This document shows, piece after piece, positions 11,618 through 25,200 of a stretch of DNA of 64,000 nt (within the stretch, counting starts at the first letter, position 1; the number at the start of each line of letters is the position of its first letter). The position numbers and the translations under genes are program-made. The notes under the pieces were generated by a model that saw nothing but the letters and a program-made list of their open reading frames with translations, had not been told where the DNA came from and did not search any database. Source of the stretch: Physcomitrium patens (lineage: Eukaryota > Streptophyta > Bryopsida > Funariales > Funariaceae); contig NC_037255.1 in assembly GCF_000002425.4 (NCBI RefSeq), forward strand, positions 10,808,622-10,872,621. Direction: 5' to 3'.

Positions 11618-14273
11618 ATGGAGGTTTCCGTGGGTGCTTCGAGTGTTGGCAAGATGCAGGGAGGTTTGGTGGTCTCCTCTGCTGCGCAGGTACATTTTTT
11701 GAAGCTTTGAGTGTGGGTTTGAGTGGATTGTGTGCTGGATTCTTCGCAATGGGTGTTGGTTGTCACCTTGAATTTTTTTGGTTCCTGATAATTTCGAATG
11801 CTTTTGGAGTTTCTGCGATTCTTTCACTGCTGGGTGAATAATGTAGTCTATTGTTGTGGCAGTTGTTTTTTCTGTGTGGGTTTATGCTGGTTCGGCTCTA
11901 GCTCATGGTGGAGATTTTTGAAGTCTTTCAGTTTGTGTTGACGTTTATCCTTCTTGAACTGTCGGATTGGTGTTGGTCGCTGGAGAATGTCGAGTTCGTG
12001 TGCAAGTGTGAGAAGCTGTTGGTGTTTCATAATTTTAGAAGAGCGCTGTGTTAAGAATTCTCACGATTGAATTTGTGCATCTCACAGACGCAAGTGCAAT
12101 CTACCGCTAGCCGATTCGCTCTAGTCTCTTCCGCACCACGGTCCAATCTTGCCTCTTCCAATTCACCCTCGCTCGCGTTTTTACGACTTCCCTCTGAGCG
12201 CTCGTTACGCAGGGCGAGGTCCTGGAGTGCTTCGGCTCCTCAACGACGGCCCCTTCAGGTGGTGTGCGGTGGTCTGGGTGATTTCATAGGGGGAGATTTG
12301 CTGGGCCTCGACCTTGACCAATGGGTCGGTGATGTTGAGAAGTATGGCTCAATTGCTGTGTATGCTCCTGCTGAGGGCGGCTATGAAGGTCGTTACAGCA
12401 CTCGTTTGAAAAGCGAAGGATACCATTTCATGAATATCTCGGCGCGCGGCTTGGGTGACCCTGAGGCTTACCTCACCAAAGTGCATGGCGTGCGACCTGT
12501 AAGAAGTTCTACATCTTTGACGATTCTGAGAAAGGCATTTTAGCTCCTCACACGTTTATTAATCTTAATTTTACGAGTGGTTTGAGAACGGATTGAGAAT
12601 GGATTGCATGGTACCAGGGTTGCATTCGAGGCCTAACGAGTTATCTTACTACATCGAGCATTGAGGGCCTTGATACGAGGACACCTTAAATTTCGTTTTA
12701 CTCTTGGGTTGTAGTTTTGGTGAAGCATTGTGGAAGGCGGGAGTCAATATGGAGCATTTTTAGAACATGAAATGTAAAGAACGGATGATAGAATGATATT
12801 ATGATTCCTGGCACATTGAACTACGCTAGATCGAAATCTCCCCAGGGATGTGGAAATGCGATACCTTAAGTCAGGCGATGCTTAGAATACACACTCTAAC
12901 AACTCGGAGAAGTTTTATGTCTCCGGTGACGTATCTTTTGGCAATTAGTACCGTTTTTCATTTTGGAGAATCAGGCCAAATTTGCATCTCGGTCACATTA
13001 ATAACAAAAGGGGTCATGGGAAGGTGATGACGACGAGTGCATAAATAATTTATTTTAACATCTTGATCACATTGATAACAAAAGGGGTCATGGGAAGGTG
13101 ATGACGATGAGTGCATAAATAATTTATTTTAGCACTTCGAACTGTAGAGTTGCTAGCAAAACAACGAGGATCTTCAAGAATGGAGACTTTTAGTTAACAG
13201 AAAATAAAACCGGTTCTATGCAGGCCCATCTTGGGAAGCAAACCATCGCGCGCTGGTATTTTCCACCGGAGGTCGACTACCGGCTCTCTCTTCTTCCTAA
13301 GAATTGCAAGGGCCTCGTTCTTTGGGTTTTGGAGGCTAAGGTGAGGAATAGCATCCTTTTTATTTTTGTGTGTGTGGTTGTGTTTTGGACTTATTTTATC
13401 ACATTGCGATGATCCACCCGAAGAATTTCGTGACTCTACGTAAAATCTAAGCTTTACTTGAAGAGGTGCTGCTGTGAGTTACTTTTTCAAACCACTTTTT
13501 TTAGTTCATTATGTTATTAACATAAACATGTCGGCAGGTTCTATCGAAGTCAGAGTTGCAGTTTCTTGCACTGCTCCCGGCAATTCGTCCGAATGTGAAG
13601 GTTATTGCAGAATGTGGGACCTGGTAAGGAACTCATTACAATGAACTTATAATGACTAAAGGGTATTAGCAGAGTTGCTAATGTTGAGATGCGCACACAT
13701 TAGGTTTGAGTTTTACTTATGCTCCTCAGACAGCTCGTGTGGAGATTGTGATAATCTTTAAGTATTCTCCCAGCATTCCAATTTTGTTTCTTATGTGATA
13801 GTGGTCTTCTTCTGCAATTGTAGTAAACTTTTTATTGCATCTGTGTGAATTGGATGTAAACTATAGCTGATAGTGATGGTAACAAATATTATATTGTTAT
13901 TATTCACGAAGGTCAAACTTGAACTATAAATACGTTTTGATTTAGAATTTCTACGCTGAAATAGTTGAATTTCTATTACAATGCCATAGCACGTGTGACT
14001 CACTCATCGTTTCAAGAGAATCAACATGGCAAGCGACACTGTGAAGACAGTACTTGAGTGTCCCCTTTCTCATGGAATAAACCCCATTGCTCATTTTTTA
14101 GGGCTGCTTGTTCAAACGGCTCATTCAATCAATCCGATTCTTTTTTTATTGCAATTCGATTCTCACATAATCGTTTTGATTCTCTTTTCAGGAGGTCTTT
14201 CAAATGGAGACCACTGAAGGACGCGGCAGGTCTTCCAGCCCCTCAGGAAGCGAACGCGGATGCTTCAACTTGA
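11618..14273 (+). CDS. ndhN: NAD(P)H-quinone oxidoreductase (chloroplast NDH) subunit N, nuclear-encoded
   Basis: Five exons: 11618-11689, 12088-12498, 13224-13340, 13538-13623, 14192-14273; all GT-AG and in phase, giving 255 residues. The reading frame at 12067 has no ATG before the conserved region, so the start was traced to an upstream exon with the correct phase (ATG 11618, donor after CAG at 11689). The first ~85 residues are a Ser/Arg/Ala-rich chloroplast transit peptide. The mature part carries the family blocks GDFIGGDL, YAPAEGGYEGRY, ISARGLGDPE, HLGKQTIARWYFPPEVDYRL, GLVLWVLEAK and IRPNVKVIAECGTW. NdhN belongs to the stroma-facing subcomplex A of the chloroplast NDH complex, which mediates cyclic electron flow around photosystem I. 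The short C-terminus after the last intron is also conserved in placement. Confidence 0.96.
12991..13130. repeat. Tandem duplication of ~74 bp in NdhN intron 2
   Basis: Two nearly identical copies start at 12991 and 13065. The shared core contains ATAACAAAAGGGGTCATGGG and ends in an AT-rich stretch, and the copies differ at only a few bases. The high identity suggests a recent local duplication. It lies about 100 bp upstream of the exon 3 acceptor and does not alter the splice sites. Confidence 0.92.
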
Positions 14274-16221
14274 TTTGTCGAACAAGCATTGTACTATTTG
14301 CCACCAGTTATTTACCATGAATATTACCTCCTGAGCGCACTTTCTAGGTTACCCTTTTCGGGATTTGCATTATTCTGATTCAATTGCGTATTGTGAACAT
14401 CATGCATCTATCTTGCTAATTTACAGGTCTTTCCGTGGAGATTCATGTTAATTGAGAGGTTCCTTTGAAAATTAGAGTTGCAAAGATGTGTCTTTCCGTG
14501 ACGTAGTCTCTAGAAAACGTGTACGGTTTGTATTGACTTCATTTCATGTTGACCAGGTTACGACGAGTGGGATAGCGCAGAAACATTCTTAGAAAATTCC
14601 TTGAAACTAAGATAAACAGATGTCGCGGCCTTCATGGTCGTCCAGAATATTTTGCAGTGATTATTGATTAAATTGTCCATGATCTTGATTATGTCTTAAA
14701 TATTTCATTACTAATCCAAATGTGCATACTCCTATCAGCACCATAGCCCGTGATTCATGTTGGACGTTGCATCATAATACTTTGATTCATGAGACTGGGT
14801 TTATGGGCCCTCCGTTACAGGCCAGTATTGAAATATTCAGTCCTCGGAATTCGGTGAGTGATGTCACGTGGACGAGATGCCCCAGTAATCTACTAGAGCA
14901 CAATATGCTTGACTTTTTCCGCAAATGTCCTGGATAAAGTTGCTCTGCAATTCCATTTCAAAGTTAGTGATGCAACTTGCATAAAATCGCATTCGGCCTC
15001 AATTAGAACTTAGCAGCTGGACCTAAATATCAGGTACCGAAAGCAGATTACATTGCATGATTCCAGTAATGCCATTAGGTTTGATCATTGGGTTTTCACA
15101 TGAGTTATTAGGATGAAGCTCCAAGACGATTAACCTTCTCCCTAATAGAACCATAATCTGAAATCTGTATTTAGGTCTCCGTTAATGTTCTATATGCTGA
15201 ATTTAGATTCTCAAAACTAGTTTTATGTGCTCAAAAGTACACCGAAGAATATTTTTCACATGTTTGTATAACTGTTTTTTTTAGTACTTTGCGAATCTCA
15301 CACTCTGTGTATCTCATTCCCAGATCGAGTAATTTGTTGAGAGTGGTGGATGCTTGCAACTTTAGCAACTTTGGAGTATGGGTTGACATCACAGAAACAT
15401 GACCTCAGAATTCATGAGGTTAGGTGCCAGTGCCCAGTACAGTTGGAGGATTTTGTAATGAGCCTACAAGGACCTAGATAGTACCAGAAAAAGAACATGC
15501 CATGTGGCCCCTGTCTGAGTCTATCCAAGTCAATGGTGACTGATATTTTACAAAGCAGCTGAAAGTTTGATATTGCCCTTGCGGGAGGGCCCATCTTCAA
15601 CGCCAGTGCCCCTCTGTCTCAAACAGATGTCCAGATGTTCGCTTTGCAGATAAAATAAACAACGTTTCCAAGGAAAACGCAACTAATCGTTTTCGACCAG
15701 TAAGCACATAATCAACATGAGATCAAAGCCTTGGGAGCGAATACATTAACCATGATTTGGGTGGTTCTCTCTTGAATGGTATTGTACACATCCAAGAGCC
15801 GCCGGGACCCACTTAGGTAGCATACTCTTGGCATCAGGATGTCCTGTGAGTGATAAGTGTGCCCGGCTACATGCCATAATCTACATAGACCTGTCAAAAA
15901 ATCGGCAAGGCAATAAATACTGCCTCTGATATATTGCGACTCAGATTCACAGGCACAAGAATAATCTTACACGGCTGTACCTTAGTAGGATGAAGGGCTA
16001 GAATATCTCCTATATGCGACTTCACCAATTCTCCAAAATGTGAACTAGTACAGACCATCTCCAAAATGAAGCATTGCAGAGGGTGACGGCATCACCTTCT
16101 CAGGCATCCTAATGAGTTGGAAATACAATACTAATAGCCCACCTCCCTAATCTATCCACCTAGTCACGAGGATTGAAAAGTACGCAACCACAAGGAGCGT
16201 ACAAAGATCATGTTCTACAGG
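14274..16221. other. Convergent intergenic region between NdhN and SPIKE1
   Basis: Both neighbours terminate here, so 3' UTRs of NdhN (plus) and SPIKE1 (minus) are expected. No frame above ~70 codons shows a recognisable motif, and no tRNA or small-RNA signature was identified. Confidence 0.55.
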
Positions 16222-19200
16222 TTACAACTCTGATAAAATAGCAGGTATGAAGTGCGACAGCTCAGCTGTGAGTGATTGGAATCCAATCACAAGTTGCGAA
16301 TGGAACTCTTGATCTTCTTCTCCTATAAGTCGTGCATGAATTCGTATCGACTTCTTGCACACAGCCATAAACTCCAAGAGTGCTGCTATAAGTTGCTGTA
16401 GTTCCTGCGGGTTTAGCCTTGTTGCAGGTTCTCCAGACAAGAAAGCAGCACATATTCCAAGCACACCACTGTTTACCTGCAAAGTAACAACCACATGATG
16501 AGCACTTGATAAACGTTTCTACAATTCTCACATTTAGAGCACCACATATACTTAAAGAAAAGAAAATCAGCGAATAGCCACCAACCATACTTAAATAAGA
16601 TACGAAAAAGTATTTTGACAAGGAGAATTTTGGGGCATTGGCCCCTGAATGTAATACCTGAACTGCAACACTCCCTTGCAATATTCTTTGAAGGCTTTGC
16701 AACCGGGACGGATGGTCTCCTTCATTCAATCGGTTGTCATCAAGTTCCCCTGCTAATGCGGATGTTCGAGTTTCGATCATGCCTATAGCATTTTCAATAG
16801 GCGAAAATTCACGAGACTCCGACTTTACAACCGTTAGACGATTCACAAGAGCAGGAAAAGGTCCTTCTGTCCATAGCATAGTACGTCTTTTCCATTGATC
16901 CTCTAGACCTCCTTGTGACTTGCCGTTTTTTGTGAAAGGAGTATCATACAAAAATCGATTGAACACTCGGGCACTAACCGTCGCTGTTGACTTATTGGAT
17001 TGTCTATCTCGACTACTCTCCATGTCCTCATCCTCAGTAATAGGCTCAACAGATGTGATTTGCATGTAGCAGATCTCCGCTTGAAGGTCCTCAAGTTTAA
17101 CTTGTCGAGAATCAGGAATGATATGCAAAGACTGTTTCCCCTCGATAACCCTGGGCTCATAAATATTTCCCAAATTCCTCATGATATCCCCTAATCGCAC
17201 ATCTCTTGCCTCTCTGTAAACATACTCCTTGCCATTCAGACTCCCGAAGCTTTTGCCATAAAATCCCACACGATAATAAGTTGCATCTGAGAAGGGGATC
17301 GGACTAGACTCCTGCTCTACTATGGCTTCATAAATGCTTGTCAGAGAAGTGTGACATTTTGAGAGTTGTCCGTAGGCACGCCTTGCTTTATGAACTGGGA
17401 TAATAAGCTCCAAAATGCCTGAACCAGAATATTTTGATAAGCATGCCAAAGTCACTCTTGTAAAAAAAAAAAAAAAAATGAAAACTATAATCAAGATATT
17501 CATACATAATCTACGAGGACTCAACAATATCCAATAACCAAAGTATGTGCACGTCTTACCCGCACAGAAATGATAAAGCTCTCCCTGAACAAAAAGCTTG
17601 TTGGCAAGCTGAAGATACTTCACAGCTGATTCCACAGTGAGCTTTGATGAACCATAGCCCTCTATTTCAGCACTAGCAGCTTCTCCAAAGCTAGCACCAG
17701 TGAGCACAGGGCATATTTTTCGCAGAGCCTCCACATGTTCCTTGCCCCACATGGGATCTCCTTTACCTACAATGGCCTGTACACTCGAGTACAGACGTTT
17801 TGTCACTACCAAAAATTATCAACAGAGCTTATACACTAAAAAATCTATTTCCTTCAAAGAAAAACTACACATGCTCAGAAATTGTAGGTCAATTAGATAT
17901 CTACCACAGAAATGATGCATTCATAAGAAAATAAAAAAAACAAATATTCCAAATTTAAGCAAGACTCTACTCTGAAAGTATTCAAAGTTCACATCTAAAA
18001 ATTTCTAGCCATTTACACCGCACCAAGAAAGTCAGTATATGCCTTCGAATGTTTTGGTTTAGCAGCGAAGAACTGACTATCAGGGTGTAAAAAGAAGCAT
18101 CAAAGAACAAAGTACATCTACTGCTTATTATTAATGTCCCAATAATCATTGACATAATAAGCACCGATCAATGAAGGATATCAATATAATTCCACTAAAA
18201 GTTCATAACAGATACCTGCATAATGACGCCTGCAACAGCAACTGCGCATTGAGCGGCTTCTGCATAAGACTGGTTTCCTTGATGAACTTCACAAAGATAT
18301 AAAAGCCACATGATGTGTAGGTCAGGTACATGGGAGTATGCCCTCGCCAAACCGTAGTATGCCTCAGCAGTTGCATACTTATCAGCTGACATGACTTCCG
18401 GCCCCTGAACCAAAACACAACAATAAAAGAATTACAAATGATCACTTTTTAATTAAGATACGGGTAGACGTTTTCGAACACAAACAATAAATAAGAACAA
18501 ATTGGTGACAAACTGTAATGAGTTCAACAAATTATGCCCCAATACATATCACGATCTCATTGCCAGGTCCATATCTGACAGTTCTTGTGAGAAGGGAAAA
18601 AACATGAAGATGTGAAACCATTCAGGCAGTGGAGAGTTTCACTACAAAATGATTCACTGTACCAGTAGAGCATGTGCCACTGCAGCCTCAACAGCTTTAA
18701 GCAGAGTGCTGGACAGTTCAGCAACTCCAGCCCAGCTCCAGTTCTGCTCACAACCTCCATCTGGTTTTCCCGACAGTGCATCTTCGGGAAGTCCACATTC
18801 ACGAAGAAGATCTAAACTGATGTTTTCCTGAGAAATCTGTCGCAGCGATCTGCGAAGGCGCTGAGATTCACCACTTTCCTCTAAGGATCCATCCATTCGA
18901 TGTTGAGTCACTTGAACATCAGACATAAGTTCTGATAGCGTGATTGTTAACAGCACACGTAGACGAGACAGCCCTTGGAAATATTGGAAGGCAGTCTGCA
19001 CCATATTGTTCAAATTAATATGATAAAATTTACTTGCCGCACTCTTGGACGTTGTTATGCAAATTCAGACGAAATTAGTGACCATTCTCATTGTGCACAC
19101 GCTCCAACAAAGCACACATTACTACCAACACTGTTTCTGACATTACATGTGATGATGCGTCAACTAAGCTAATTGCTAAATACAGGTTAAGTGATTACAT

Positions 19201-22200
19201 TGAAAATCGTAACATTGCCATTGAGGGTAAAATTCAGTCAACCTCATAGAGAATACTTAACTTGACGCCCTTGTAATCATTACCAGTTACACAATGACGA
19301 TATCATGTGTTTGTATTATGGACCTATCCATTAGAAGATGAACTATAAAAACCATGATTTTGAAGCTCCATTTTTAAAAACTCTGAACATGCAGTCGAAA
19401 CATGCCCACTCGAGAGAGAAATCAAGAAAGAAACAGAAAACTTACTCGAACAAGAATTTGAAGACCAACAACGGCTCTTTTCCGAATACTCTCATTACGA
19501 AAAACTCCGAGTCGCAGAAGATGAAAAGCAACTTGTTTCAAAAACCTATCATTATCCCGGCTCATCAGAACAGCCCCATGTTGACTAAACAAATTGTTTA
19601 ACACAGGAAAGAAAGCTTTCCAGAAGGGCAAGGGTTGACTGCGTCCTAAAAATCCAGTGATGATGCTTGTGATACAATCAAGTCGGATATAATCTGTAGC
19701 GACAACTTCGCTTGTCGTGGCCTCCATAAATTTTTCAACGACTTCCAGAAGTTGCAGCATAACCGAAGCGCTGAGACTCTCTTCCCACACATCCTGAAAG
19801 ACTACATGTGTCAGAGAAGTATTCAAATGAAGGTTCGCATGGCAAGGTCCATTCTACATTTACAAAGTCCAGACGCTTTAGATTATATCTACCAAACACT
19901 CGTGAACTCAAACAGCCGTACTGACCAGTTTCTGCCGCAGCTTAGGATGTAAGCTTTCTTTAAGAGTCACCCCTGCTCCTCTTCCTGCTGTCTGAGCTTG
20001 CGCCAAAGCTTCGCGCAAAGAGTGAGGCTGACTTGGGCTGCTTGAGCTGTTTGAAATTGGGCTTACTCTCTTCCAGAATATGCTGGCGTCTGGACTCGCC
20101 TGTGGAACTATCCACTGAGCTCCGGGAGAACTCTTTGTAACCTGCAACATGTTCTCGCAAAAATATTCGTCAACATACATCAACAAAATTGTACTGCATT
20201 TTTTCATCTAACAAGGTTCCTTTTCAAACCTTCACGTGTAAAGCAGTACGCATCATTCCAAAAAATCAAAGGCGAAAGGAAAAAAGGAGGTAATAACTTT
20301 TTTCTCACGTGCATAAACATAACTAGATGTGAACATTGTAAAGAAAAAATCATGTCTTTCAACGTTTGAGATTTGTAGAGCAGAAATCGCAGAAACGTAA
20401 AATCATAAAATATAAACGCACCCTAATATCTTGTCGAGAAGATTCAGCTAGATAATGGTTAACTGCAGGAGAAAGCTTCTCAGAATACCGAAGAGGCCCT
20501 TCGCCTTGTTCATTGGTAGGCATTGCACCCATCAAGCCGTCCGCTCCTGCTTTTTTGTACTGCACAAATGAAGCCGTATTTACATTATTGTGTGCACCCC
20601 CAATGCTGCAAGCAGTTTACCAGATTTTCAGAGTCCATCTCCACTTAAATTGCAATTATCTTGGTGACACTACCACTTCAGCACGAATATCTACAGATAC
20701 TACACGTCAGAGCTGCAAGAAATCAAAGCGCTAAGAACTTTTTAACCAACCATATATGCAACAAAAGTTTGGTAGTGAATGTCTTTTGGGTCGTAGGTCC
20801 TGGTACATATTAAAGCAATTACAGTGACTAATGCATATGCTGATAAAGCTGGGAGGATAAAGGTCAAACCTCAAACAGCTCTTGACATTCTTCAAGAAGC
20901 TTGAAAAACAGCCTTGTTCGAGAAACATTTTGTTGCCAAGCCTTTATAAGAGAAGCATCATCCAGGTAGCGTAAAATGTGGAGCACACACACCAGGATTT
21001 CACGCTTTTCTGTTGAGCTCAACCCATAAAATACTGGCATCTCATCCAAGATCTGCTAAGTCCAGTTTTTACAACAGTTGAGAAAATTCAATCAAATCAC
21101 TTATCACCCCTGCATATGTATCCAAAGTTCGAGAACGACAACTCCCTGGGAAAGATGTGCTACAGCTTTGCATGAAAACTGATGGTTGCTTAGAAGTACT
21201 TCGATACATATAGCCAGGAAAGAAGGACAAAATTACAATTACTGAGATAGTGCATGAAATAACAACAGAAATACGTATTCCAACTTACCAATCCAACTAA
21301 AGGGAAGTAACGCTGTGAGATGTACAATTTGTCATCAAGTGTTTGGTATCGTGAGTCGTATTCATGCTTGCAAAGGAGTTGTACAAGTATTCGACATGCC
21401 TATGGAGTAGATAGGAAAAGTAACAGTAAAATTTAGTGTCACACACGGAATGATTAACGACGGATAATGCTGAAGGTATCGCAAAAGCCTTGAGAATCTC
21501 TTGATATCAGAAAATAATTCAGCGTAGATTAGTTCTATTGCTGCAAAAATTGCACACTTGTAACAATATATTCATTTCTATTAGTCAATGCTAGACATGT
21601 TGATTACCTTTGCCTTTAAGGCTGAATCCTCATGATCCCAAGTGATGAATAGCTCCTGCATCAACGTTGATGCCAAATAATTCCTGCCATCTCCTCACAA
21701 CAGATTAATTCCCAGCAGCTACACTATTCACACAACCATGGAGGAGACAAATAGCTCCGAGCTACACCGTAACAATAGCATGATTATTGGATCAATGAAC
21801 CTTCAAGTTAATCCTTTAAGTTAGGTCTACATACATAATGAGAGACATATGTGTTCCCAAGTTGGTAGAAATTAGTGCATCTGTCAAAATTGTTCGAAAA
21901 ATACCAGAAAAAATCTCTATTTGCAGGAACTCGTTGATAGAAGAGAAATTCAAGCGTACAAGTACAAACCTCTCCGTAGGATCTCTGCCAGGCATTTCAA
22001 CGAACAAGTCGTGATCACAGATGATATGGAGAAAATTAAGTTTGTATTCATGAATTACTGATTGACAAACCCCAGCAAATTTATTGAAGTAGAGCGCGAC
22101 CTGTGGAAGCACAAAAGAAAAATTAATTTGCGAACACGATGCTTATGACCCAAAAGTATCACGGTTGATTCGCGCACATACTGGACAAACCGCAAAGCGA

Positions 22201-25200
22201 TTAGTCCAGACCATCTCGACTTTTTATTACTTAAGAAGTGGAAGACATCTTTATAGGCACTGTTTATCATAAAGCTACAGACGGCAGGACGCCAAAGTTA
22301 TTCGAAACTCCAATATACAAGTTCATACCAAAGTTTCTCATAAACCATCATCCTGAGAAAAACTCAAACACACATGAATCATTTCAACAACATTAGGTTT
22401 TTTGAGTTATAAACCAATCTACAACAAGGAGTAAAATATTTCTTGGTTGATTGACTCACTAACTCAAAGACTTGGCGCGGTTCAATAACAGAGAGAAGAT
22501 CGTAGCAGAAGAAGCCCAAACTGCTGTTAAGTTTCTTGGCGAGAACCAAGCCCTTCTTTCCTCTGTCTTGAACCTCCGTCAGCAAACAATCATACAGCTG
22601 CCCAATGCTTTTAAAGACCTCATCATTGAGCTGTAATGGTGGCAACTCTTCACCTGAAAAAAATCATGCAACTGCTTCAGAGGATCTTGACTATGAGGTT
22701 GCGTTCCTTCCATACATTGAATATGCAGCTCACAACTCAGCTAGTTTCCGTAACAATGCCCACTGAGCGCTAAAGTAGAAAGGAAAACAGATGATCTGAG
22801 TTATGACGTACAGCTTATGGCCAGTTCCAAAGACAGTAGAGGAGAACCTGATACAGACCTGGAGGAAGGGCTTCACTATACGTACGAGACTGCTCGAGTG
22901 TCATTGACTTCACAATCAACTCAAGGAAGAACCAAGCCATGGACAACACATCGTCGTACACAGGTCCAACTCTGTAGCCTTTGGCCTGCGTCACGACAAT
23001 ATGTTAAGACCGCGAATAACCAAAACCTTTGATCTTATCCTCACTATTTGAAAGAAATCCCCTATGCCTGAATGTCATACCTTGCTGCGAGCAAGACTAC
23101 GCCAAACGCTGCAGAGACCAGAATACACCGGATCATGGCGCCCACCAAAATCATCAAATGCGTAGTCCACATATTGAACAAGATATCGATTCCGCTCAGC
23201 TCCATCTGATGTTTCGCCTTGTACCCTGCTCACACCGAAGCAATTGAGAAAATATTGCCAAAAAAAGGGTGCTCGTAAATGCAGCGTTAAATCTTTAACT
23301 TTTTAACAGTGCAAGTGGAGATCTGGAACCTGGTAATGATATTGACCATTGATCGGAACGCAGCAACCTGTGAAGTCGATTAAGTACCATAACATAGTAA
23401 ACAGAAGAGATAAGTGTCTCATGTCAACAATTCAAAGAAAATGAAAACAACCGAAACTGTAGATAGGCATCGGCAATTTCTAACTCGTTTATTGGCAAAA
23501 AAGACGGAGGATAAGAATTATTCCTAATTTTAAAGCAGCAACAAATCCCATCACAGCTCAAATAGCTTACAGAAGGTACGCAACAAAATGTCAGATAGTT
23601 TCGCCCAAAGATCAAAAATGAAACACTTGAAGAATACATTTAAAACCACGAATACCTGCAGCGTTTCTCCACCATCACCAATCATGCGAAGTAGCATATT
23701 CAGGCATGGTTGAAGAAACTGAAGCATAGCAGATGCTTCAACGTTCTTTAAAGCATTGATTGCCTGCAGATTTTTAAACTATGGAGTCAATAAACAGCAA
23801 GTAATATAAATTGCTCATCAAAGCTTTATAAAAGGACTCATCGTATAGATCTCAAATACCAAGAAAACCTAAAATTACTTTCAACCACGCGTCCACACTC
23901 ACTGGATCATGTGTGCGGTGTAGGCAATTCCCCGAGTTCCAAAGTTTCTTAAATTAATGAAACGAAGATAAGTACTGTAGAGAAATCAAGCAAATATGCT
24001 AAGATTACCAAGTGCGACACATTCAAGAATTAGATCAAATGAGAATCAATAAACACACCTCCATAAGTTCGTTTCCCCATGGACTGGTCCGCAAAACGTG
24101 ACGATTATACTCGGAGAAAAAGTCCCGAATCCTCTCATTAACAGGATACAGCGATGAGCACAAACGGGACCTTAATTTAAATACCGTTCTACCATCATCA
24201 AGATATTCCAATCGATCCTGAACCAATTCAAAGTCCACATCCCACCTAGAACAGTTTAGGCAACTCCAAACGTTGCAGTATAGTGAAGACTATGTATTGA
24301 AGATGTACTGCATGCGATACACAATGTGGCTAAATTTACCTTCACATTGTCTTTTAGGTAATTAGGGTACAGTTCCTTTGCAATAGGCAGGGTACCATCC
24401 AACCGGATAACCCTGTAGCCACAATATTAAAGATCAACGCAATAGAGGACACATGAATTTTGTTATGCATAGGTAAGTGGAGAAGTGATAATCATAACAA
24501 AAGAAAATTTCAGGTGTTCATGCCAACCCATTAGAGAACTCCAGGTTAAATAGATGGCCTGAAGGTCACTGTAGTTTGCAAAAGCTGATAACAGGCGAAC
24601 TTTGCACATTCTAATAATTAAGACAATCGATGATAAACTCCTGAGAAACCATTCGAACACTCTGGATATACATGCTGAGACAAGGTACTCACTGAGAGGC
24701 GAATAAGAGCGGCAGAACTGCGTATCCTACAACCACCTGCGATAATGCCGAAACAACTCACTGGTCATTATTGATAAGTGGTCTCAATGACTTGAAGTAA
24801 ACATTAATGAGCATTTACTAGGCAAGCGGCAGTTACTGCAAACAAAATAGTACGTACATCGAAATTTCAAGGTTTGCAATAAGAATGGTAAGGATTGACA
24901 AATGCATGGACGTTACCAGAGGAAAAAAATAGGAAATCTACAACACTATCAGGACAAATCCAATACAATCAGCTAGCTTTAAGAGTTAGATTCCCCTCTT
25001 CAGAACCATACAGTATACAACCCCAGACGTTTTCAATTTGTCACTGTTTACTAAATTAGAAACAGCGATTAAATCCTCGCAAATTCACGGAATGGAACAC
25101 ACATAGACATGTCAAACTTGCTCAACCTATCATATATCAAAGCTGAAACATAAAGTATATCAAAGCCAAGAATGCAGATAGAAGTGAAATTGATAATATA

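Noticed and set aside
11357-11827. 156-codon minus-strand frame overlapping NdhN exon 1
   Set aside because: It is the antisense shadow of the NdhN leader and first exon; its residues are low-complexity His/Ser/Thr/Pro.
24693-24736. Considered a missing or broken region of SPIKE1 because the frame is very short
   Set aside because: It is a genuine 44-nt micro-exon (VVVGYAVLPLFAS) whose phase joins exons 11 and 13 exactly.
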